Both the position numbers and the translations under genes were made by a program. 9,578 nt of DNA from Planctomycetota bacterium (GTDB taxonomy: Bacteria; Planctomycetota; Phycisphaerae; Sedimentisphaerales; Anaerobacaceae), in the NCBI GenBank assembly GCA_017885385.1, contig JAFNGF010000355.1, forward strand, positions 1,573 through 11,150, given 5' to 3'. Numbering within the stretch: position 1 is the first letter of the stretch; every line of letters starts with the position of its first letter. This document shows positions 6,367-9,578 of this stretch, in pieces. Under the pieces are notes generated by a model that saw nothing but the letters and a program-made list of their open reading frames with translations, made no database searches and had not been told where the DNA came from.

Positions 6367-8001
6367 ATGAGTAAGAGGTCAAAAGTTATCAGCACCGGAT
6401 TGCTCATTGTGTGGTGCTTGTCGTTGGCTGCAAACGTTTCGTGTGCGGCCGTATCGGCGGACGAGATACAAAAGATGGAGCAAGCGATGCCGGCAAAACC
6501 TACGCGCCCGCCCGAAAAGCCGCGGAAAATACTGGTGTTCAACCTATGCAACGGCTTTAAGCACAGTTCAATTCCATACTGGGATAAAGCCCTGGAGATT
6601 ATGGGCAAAAAGACCGGGGCGTTCCAAGTCGAAATCAGTAACGATATGTCCGCGTTCAGCGCCGAGAACCTGGCGAAATTCGATGCGGTCTGTCTCAATA
6701 ATACAACTGGCTTGAAGTTCAGTCAGTCGCAGCGTGAGAGCTTGATGAATTTTGTCAAGGGCGGCAAGGGCATCATCGGCGTCCACGCTGCTACCGATAA
6801 TTTTTACGACTGGCCCGATGCAGCTAAAATGATGGGCGGACAATTTTCCGGCCATCCCTGGGGCGGCGGCGGAACCTGGGCGATAAAGATCGATGAGCCG
6901 AGCCACCCGCTCACCGCGGCATTTAAGGGCAAAGGCTTCAAAGTTAAGGATGAGATCTACCGCACAGCGGCGCCGTTCTATTCGCGCGCGGAACAGCTTG
7001 TCCTGATGAGCCTGGATATGTCCGACGAGGCCACTCGCAAACAGGCCGAGAAGCCCAGCGATGCAGATACGGGCATTACCTGGGTCAAGACCTTTGAAAA
7101 AGGACGGGTGTTCTATAGCGCGCTGGGTCACAACAACGACCTTACCTGGGACCCTGCGATATTGCAGCATTATTTGGACGGCATTCAATTCGCCTTGGGC
7201 GATTATAAAGTTGATACGAAACCAAAGGCCCCCGCTTCGGGGCAGGGCACATCTACTGTTATTTCTGGAAAGGGGTCAGAAATGGATGAACTACTTGCGA
7301 AAGTCAAGACTTATGATTGGGGTCAGAGCCGCCTGCCGCTGACCGAGGTAAGCGACAAGATTCGCGAGGCTTACGGCTCGCCTGAGAAATTGAAGGAAAT
7401 TGAAAAGAGCCTCATAGCCGTGCTGGCCTCCGATGCGACCTACGCCGGCAAACAGTTCGTCTGCCGGGAATTGAGCATTATCGGGACCGAGCAGTCTGTT
7501 CCTGCTTTGGCTAAGATGTTGACCGACGAGAAACTCTCCGATATGGCCAGGTACTCGCTGGAGCGGATACCGGGCGCCGCCGTTGACGCTGCTTTGCGGG
7601 AGGCTATGGCAAAAACCGGCGCCAAAGTAAAGGTCGGCATAATCAACTCGCTGGGCGAACGGCGGGACGCCAAGGCCGCTGCCGCTCTATCCAAGCTGAT
7701 CGGTGACTCGGACGAGATGGTTGCCTGTGCCGCGGTTGCCGCTCTGGGCAAGATCGGCGGCGCCGAGGCCACCGAGGCGCTGGCTAAGGCAAAGGGCGCC
7801 GCGTCCGGGAGGCTGCGAATGGTTGCTTTGGATGCCTATCTAAAGTGTGCCGACAAGCTCGCCGCCGAGGGTAAGAAGAAAGAAGCCAACGTCATCTACA
7901 AAGAGCTGTATGAGCCGGATATGCCTGCGGCCATTCGGACGGCGGCGCTGCGAGGCATGGTTGGCGCGACAGCCGGCGGCGAAAAGAAACAGCCGGGTTA
8001 A
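6367..8001 (+). CDS. Secreted ThuA-like domain protein with C-terminal HEAT repeats
   Basis: A 544-residue two-domain protein starting at ATG 6367, six bases after AAAGGA (6355-6360). A Sec-type signal peptide occupies about residues 1-31 (basic SKRSK, then a hydrophobic run). Residues about 53-278 form a ThuA-like domain of the class I glutamine-amidotransferase fold: KILVFNLCNGFKHSS, GIIGVHAATD (H140, D144), GHPWGGGG (163 onward) and YSALGHNN (H255). A Pro/Ser/Gly linker (about 281-305) leads to alpha-helical HEAT-type repeats to about residue 535, such as SVPALAKMLTDEKLSD and AAAALSKLIGDSDEMV. ThuA takes part in trehalose/sucrose use via 3-keto-sugars in Rhizobiaceae together with the Gfo/Idh/MocA enzyme ThuB, which matches the neighbours here. 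Its precise reaction in this cluster is unknown. The HEAT part probably mediates protein contacts. The cysteine near the signal end (NVSC) is a poor lipobox. Confidence 0.85.
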   Translation: MSKRSKVISTGLLIVWCLSLAANVSCAAVSADEIQKMEQAMPAKPTRPPEKPRKILVFNLCNGFKHSSIPYWDKALEIMGKKTGAFQVEISNDMSAFSAENLAKFDAVCLNNTTGLKFSQSQRESLMNFVKGGKGIIGVHAATDNFYDWPDAAKMMGGQFSGHPWGGGGTWAIKIDEPSHPLTAAFKGKGFKVKDEIYRTAAPFYSRAEQLVLMSLDMSDEATRKQAEKPSDADTGITWVKTFEKGRVFYSALGHNNDLTWDPAILQHYLDGIQFALGDYKVDTKPKAPASGQGTSTVISGKGSEMDELLAKVKTYDWGQSRLPLTEVSDKIREAYGSPEKLKEIEKSLIAVLASDATYAGKQFVCRELSIIGTEQSVPALAKMLTDEKLSDMARYSLERIPGAAVDAALREAMAKTGAKVKVGIINSLGERRDAKAAAALSKLIGDSDEMVACAAVAALGKIGGAEATEALAKAKGAASGRLRMVALDAYLKCADKLAAEGKKKEANVIYKELYEPDMPAAIRTAALRGMVGATAGGEKKQPG

Positions 8002-8050
8002 CCCCGCGACCGCGCCGTTCGGTCACGGAGTCCTTCTAAAAGTGCCCAAA

Positions 8051-8084
8051 AACCCCCTGACGCGCGAAACGCGGTCGGGGGGTT
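8051..8084 (+). other. Strong GC-rich hairpin before the HEAT gene
   Basis: AACCCCCTGAC (8051-8061) pairs with GTCGGGGGGTT (8074-8084) with one T-G wobble, and CGCG (8063-8066) pairs with CGCG (8070-8073) around an AAA loop, leaving G8062 bulged: 15 pairs in all. There is no T run after it on the + strand, so it is not a normal terminator for the ThuA gene. On the minus strand the stem is followed by TTTTT after the G run. It ends four bases before the GGAGG ribosome site, so it may affect mRNA stability or translation of the next gene. Confidence 0.6.
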
Positions 8085-8100
8085 AACCGGAGGCCAGGCT

Positions 8101-9537
8101 ATGAATCACTGGTTGAGAAACCTCTGTGTTGTACTGGTGCTGTTGTTGTGTGCTGTTGCGTTCGGGCAGCAAGAGGCGATTGATATTGTCATCGATGCCC
8201 TCAAGAGCAACGACCCGGCCATGCAAGCCGGGGCTATAGCTCTGGTAAGGGACATACCGGGGCGAGAAATAACGGAAGCTCTGGCTAAGCACCTTCCGAA
8301 TCTTCCACCCGCAGGACAGGTACAGCTGCTCTCGGCGTTTGCAGATCGTGCAGATGCGGCTGCTTTACCGGCTGTAATCAAAGCTTCTGACTCCGCCGAC
8401 GAGTCGGTGCGGATAGCGGCGCTAAAGGCAGTAGGCCAGTTAGGAGACGCTTCAAGCGTGTCGCTGCTATCGGGCAGAGCGGCACAAACCAGCGGGGAAG
8501 AGCAAAAGGCTGCCCGTGAAAGCCTGTATCGGCTGCGCGGCCAACAGGTCGACCAGGCAATTCTGGCGGCAATCCCCTCTGCCCAGCCCGATGTGAAAAT
8601 TGAGCTAATTCAAAGTGTCGGTGAGCGTAACATAGTGCCCGGCATACCAGTTTTGTTGGAGACCGCGAAAGATGCTGATCCCTCGACTCCGCTTCGGGAC
8701 AAGGTTCAACGAGAATCGTTCAAGGTCTTAAAGATGGTTGCTGACGCAAAGTTCTTGCCCGCTCTGGTCGAGCTTCTGATAAAGACAAAGAGCCAATCTG
8801 TGCGCGGAGAGGCCGAGAAGACCGTAGCGGCTGTTGCCCACAAAATCGAACAAAAAGATCGCCAGGCGGAAGCGGTCTTGGCTGCACTTGCGCAGGTTGT
8901 GGATGTCGAAGCTCGGTGCTCGCTGTTGAGTGTGCTGGGCAGAATCGGCGACAATAGTGCCCTGCCGGAGCTTCGTAAAGCTCTTGCCGATGACGATGCG
9001 AAAATTCAGGACGCCGCGATCCGTGCGCTATCCGATTGGCCGAACCCCGCCCCCGTGGACGATTTGCTAAAAGTGGCAAAGACTTCTGACAACCAGGTTC
9101 ACCGGATTCTTGCGCTGAGAGGTTTTGTCCGTCTGCTTGGGCTTGAAACCGGCCGGCCGGCGGAAGAAATGATTGAGCTGTATCAGCAGGCAATGAAATT
9201 AGCACCGGATGTGCCCGAGAAAAGAAAAGTCCTTTCAGGCCTGGCGAATACAAAGTCACTTGCCGCTCTGGAGATGGCTGCGACTTGTTTGCAGGATAGT
9301 AGCCTGCAGCAGGAAGCGGAAGTTGCCGTCGTCAAAATCGCTGCAGGTATCTACGGCAGCTATCCAGAAAAGACAAAAGAAGTGCTCGCCAAGATTATGC
9401 AAACTTCCAAGAGCGATTCGCTGCGGGAGCAGGCGCAGAACGTAATAAATCAAATTGGGCGATCGACATCGAAAAGCATAGAGCCGTCCGCTCCTTCTTT
9501 GGTGTATGGACCGGAAACCTGCCAGGCAGTAATGTAG
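8101..9537 (+). CDS. Secreted HEAT-repeat protein (3' end probably artefactual)
   Basis: The open frame is 478 codons. ATG 8101 lies seven bases after GGAGG (8089-8093). A Sec signal peptide covers about residues 1-22 (hydrophobic VVLVLLLCAVAFG, probable cleavage before QQ). The rest is a series of helical HEAT/PBS-lyase-type repeats, for example ALPAVIKASDSADESVRIAA and ALPELRKALADDDAKIQDAA, with no catalytic motif seen. It directly follows another secreted HEAT-bearing protein, so it may be a scaffold for the exported enzymes; that is inference. Residues after R454 (about 455-478, ending in CQAVM) are suspect: they are read antisense from what appears to be the gene's own downstream sequence across a fold-back junction near 9463. 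Treat 8101-9462 as supported and the stop at 9537 as unreliable; the real protein is probably longer and has an additional domain. Confidence 0.8.
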   Translation: MNHWLRNLCVVLVLLLCAVAFGQQEAIDIVIDALKSNDPAMQAGAIALVRDIPGREITEALAKHLPNLPPAGQVQLLSAFADRADAAALPAVIKASDSADESVRIAALKAVGQLGDASSVSLLSGRAAQTSGEEQKAARESLYRLRGQQVDQAILAAIPSAQPDVKIELIQSVGERNIVPGIPVLLETAKDADPSTPLRDKVQRESFKVLKMVADAKFLPALVELLIKTKSQSVRGEAEKTVAAVAHKIEQKDRQAEAVLAALAQVVDVEARCSLLSVLGRIGDNSALPELRKALADDDAKIQDAAIRALSDWPNPAPVDDLLKVAKTSDNQVHRILALRGFVRLLGLETGRPAEEMIELYQQAMKLAPDVPEKRKVLSGLANTKSLAALEMAATCLQDSSLQQEAEVAVVKIAAGIYGSYPEKTKEVLAKIMQTSKSDSLREQAQNVINQIGRSTSKSIEPSAPSLVYGPETCQAVM

Positions 9538-9578
9538 TCCTCGAATCGCCCAATTTGATTTATTACGTTCTGCGCCTG
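9430..9578. repeat. Fold-back inverted repeat at the right edge
   Basis: Bases 9430-9463 and 9545-9578 are exact reverse complements over 34 bases, separated by 81 bases. The left arm is coding sequence for QAQNVINQIGR in the HEAT gene. A perfect arm ending exactly at the window edge, made of ordinary coding sequence, points to a chimeric fold-back in amplification, library preparation or assembly rather than to a mobile element. Confidence 0.85.
9450..9578 (-). other. Inverted continuation of the HEAT gene (partial coding fragment)
   Basis: Read on the minus strand from 9578, the frame first repeats the HEAT protein's own residues QAQNVINQIGR, then continues in the same frame as FEDYITAWQVSGPY and, a few residues later, GSMLFDV. 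That is protein-like sequence and contrasts with the low-complexity, Ser-rich peptide read on the plus strand. It then meets the other repeat arm and reaches a stop at 9450-9452, which is probably part of the artefact. I read it as the true downstream part of the HEAT gene in inverted orientation, starting a domain beyond the repeats whose identity I cannot name. Confidence 0.65.

Noticed and set aside
6433..6456. Lipoprotein signal at the ThuA-HEAT N-terminus
   Set aside because: The residues before the cysteine (NVS) do not fit a lipobox; a normal Sec signal cleaved nearby is more likely.
9463..9537. Last 24 codons of the HEAT frame as a real C-terminus
   Set aside because: They are antisense to a better coding frame that continues the HEAT gene across the inverted repeat.
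9430..9578. Inverted repeat at the edge as a transposon end or bidirectional terminator
   Set aside because: The left arm is ordinary HEAT coding sequence, and the right arm ends exactly at the window edge with in-frame antisense continuation, which fits a fold-back chimera better.

Overview
The window is one co-directional (+ strand) gene cluster. It probably comes from a planctomycete, most likely a Phycisphaerae-type lineage known from metagenomes. That assignment is an inference from gene content: a DUF6807/PmoA-family protein, a TIM-barrel sugar isomerase, three paralogous Tat-exported Gfo/Idh/MocA oxidoreductases ending in RSPW(H/Y)L, a secreted ThuA-like protein fused to HEAT repeats, and a second secreted HEAT protein. 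Short palindromic repeats in the gaps between genes also fit. No rRNA, tRNA, CRISPR array, insertion sequence or phage gene was seen.

Layout: 2-916, DUF6807 protein with its 5' end off the window. 917-1059, a gap with a possible promoter and a stem-loop. 1060-2058, AP-endonuclease-2-type sugar isomerase/epimerase or lyase, without a signal peptide. 2059-2173, a compound palindromic repeat. 2174-3490, 3538-4833 and 4943-6268, three Tat-dependent Gfo/Idh/MocA oxidoreductases; the first and third are close paralogues and the middle one is more distant. 4851-4916 and 6278-6327, two copies of one short palindromic repeat family in the gaps after the second and third of these genes. 6367-8001, ThuA-like domain plus HEAT repeats. 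8051-8084, a strong hairpin. 8101-9537, HEAT-repeat protein whose last residues are suspect.

How the genes may work together (inference): Gfo/Idh/MocA enzymes oxidise or reduce sugar hydroxyls with a bound nicotinamide cofactor. TIM-barrel relatives of the isomerase cleave or epimerise 3-keto-sugars, and ThuA-like proteins accompany 3-keto-disaccharide metabolism in other bacteria. The cluster therefore looks like a module for oxidative glycoside or unusual-sugar breakdown, with the oxidation steps outside the cytoplasm. The substrate cannot be read from the sequence.

The most concrete anomaly is at the right edge. The final 34 bases are an exact reverse complement of 9430-9463, and the minus strand from 9578 reads through the HEAT gene's own codons in frame and on into plausible new protein. 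This indicates a fold-back (inverted) junction near 9463. The HEAT protein's last ~24 residues and its stop codon are therefore probably artefacts, and the true gene continues into another domain.
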